From: Chloroflexota bacterium
Lineage (GTDB): Bacteria > Chloroflexota > UBA6077
Reading direction: 5' to 3'
DNA length: 5,038 nucleotides
NCBI GenBank assembly: GCA_021788565.1
Contig: JAJYKO010000523.1
Span: 1-5,038, forward strand
In this document: one piece after another, positions 4,979 to 5,038 of the stretch
Layout: each line of letters opens with the position of its first letter
Position numbering within the stretch: the first letter of the stretch is position 1
Notes under the pieces: model-generated
What the model saw: only the letters and a program-made list of their open reading frames with translations
Databases searched by the model: none
Told to the model about the DNA's origin: nothing
Made by a program: the position numbers and the translations under genes

Positions 4979-5038
4979 GTGTTCACCCGTTGGGTGATTC
5001 GGCAGATGAGTCTTTTCGTCCGTCGTGAGGCCGGAAAC
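4979..5038 (+). CDS. Possible start of a divergent gene, cut by the window edge
   Basis: A GTG at 4979 opens a frame that continues to the window end (20 codons, starting MFTRWVIRQMSLFVRREAGN). It is preceded by GGAGGAAAGAGG, with AAAGAGG ending eight bases before the GTG, a good ribosome-binding arrangement. The frame has no stop back to 4871-4873, and no ATG in that stretch. The peptide is basic and partly hydrophobic, with no recognisable family. Against it, a hairpin overlaps the start: TCACCC/GGGTGA (4983-4988 with 4992-4997), extended by CCGA/TCGG. No clear plus-strand promoter was found. Only the following sequence can settle whether it is real. Confidence 0.3.
   Translation, partial: MFTRWVIRQMSLFVRREAGN

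Overview
The window looks like a fairly GC-rich bacterial chromosome carrying scattered catabolic genes. A Chloroflexota-type genome is my best guess. That guess rests on recall rather than a search: the dispersed hairpin repeat at the left end, the style of the GAF protein, and the mix of a URO-D-like protein, an HpcH/HpaI aldolase and an organic-acid MFS carrier resemble that group. There are no rRNA, tRNA, CRISPR, transposase or phage genes.

Layout from left to right. Bases 1-305 hold no gene but are packed with foldable repeats: a four-arm cruciform-like element (92-168), an abutting hairpin (168-186) and a long imperfect foldback (206-252). A stand-alone GAF-domain protein lies on the minus strand (306-863). 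A 404-base divergent spacer follows, with an extended -10 promoter (1015-1023) and a GC-rich hairpin (1155-1185). It leads into a plus-strand gene for a short member of the uroporphyrinogen decarboxylase/corrinoid methyltransferase superfamily (1268-2152), which lacks the HemE signature. That gene converges, across only 38 bases, with a minus-strand HpcH/HpaI-type aldolase (2191-3003). Upstream of the aldolase on the same strand lie a perfect 16-bp stem-loop (3169-3204) and an MFS carrier of the anion:cation symporter type (3212-4549).

The MFS carrier and aldolase are the clearest functional pair. Transporter followed by class II aldolase recalls the garP-garL arrangement for hexarate use in enterobacteria. 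I infer uptake of a sugar acid or similar carboxylate and pyruvate-releasing cleavage of a 2-keto-3-deoxy or 4-hydroxy-2-oxo acid derived from it. The intermediate dehydratase is not in the window. The carrier has an unusually informative control region: a near-consensus sigma-70 promoter (4864-4892), a roughly 300-nt leader with competing or pseudoknot-like helices (4766-4818), a 14-bp perfect palindrome resembling a repressor operator (4577-4590), and a strong Shine-Dalgarno that moves the start from GTG to ATG. A possible divergent plus-strand gene begins at 4979 and runs off the window.

I do not see a clear undescribed multi-gene system. The parts most worth a second look are the structured repeat cluster at the left end and the carrier leader with its operator.
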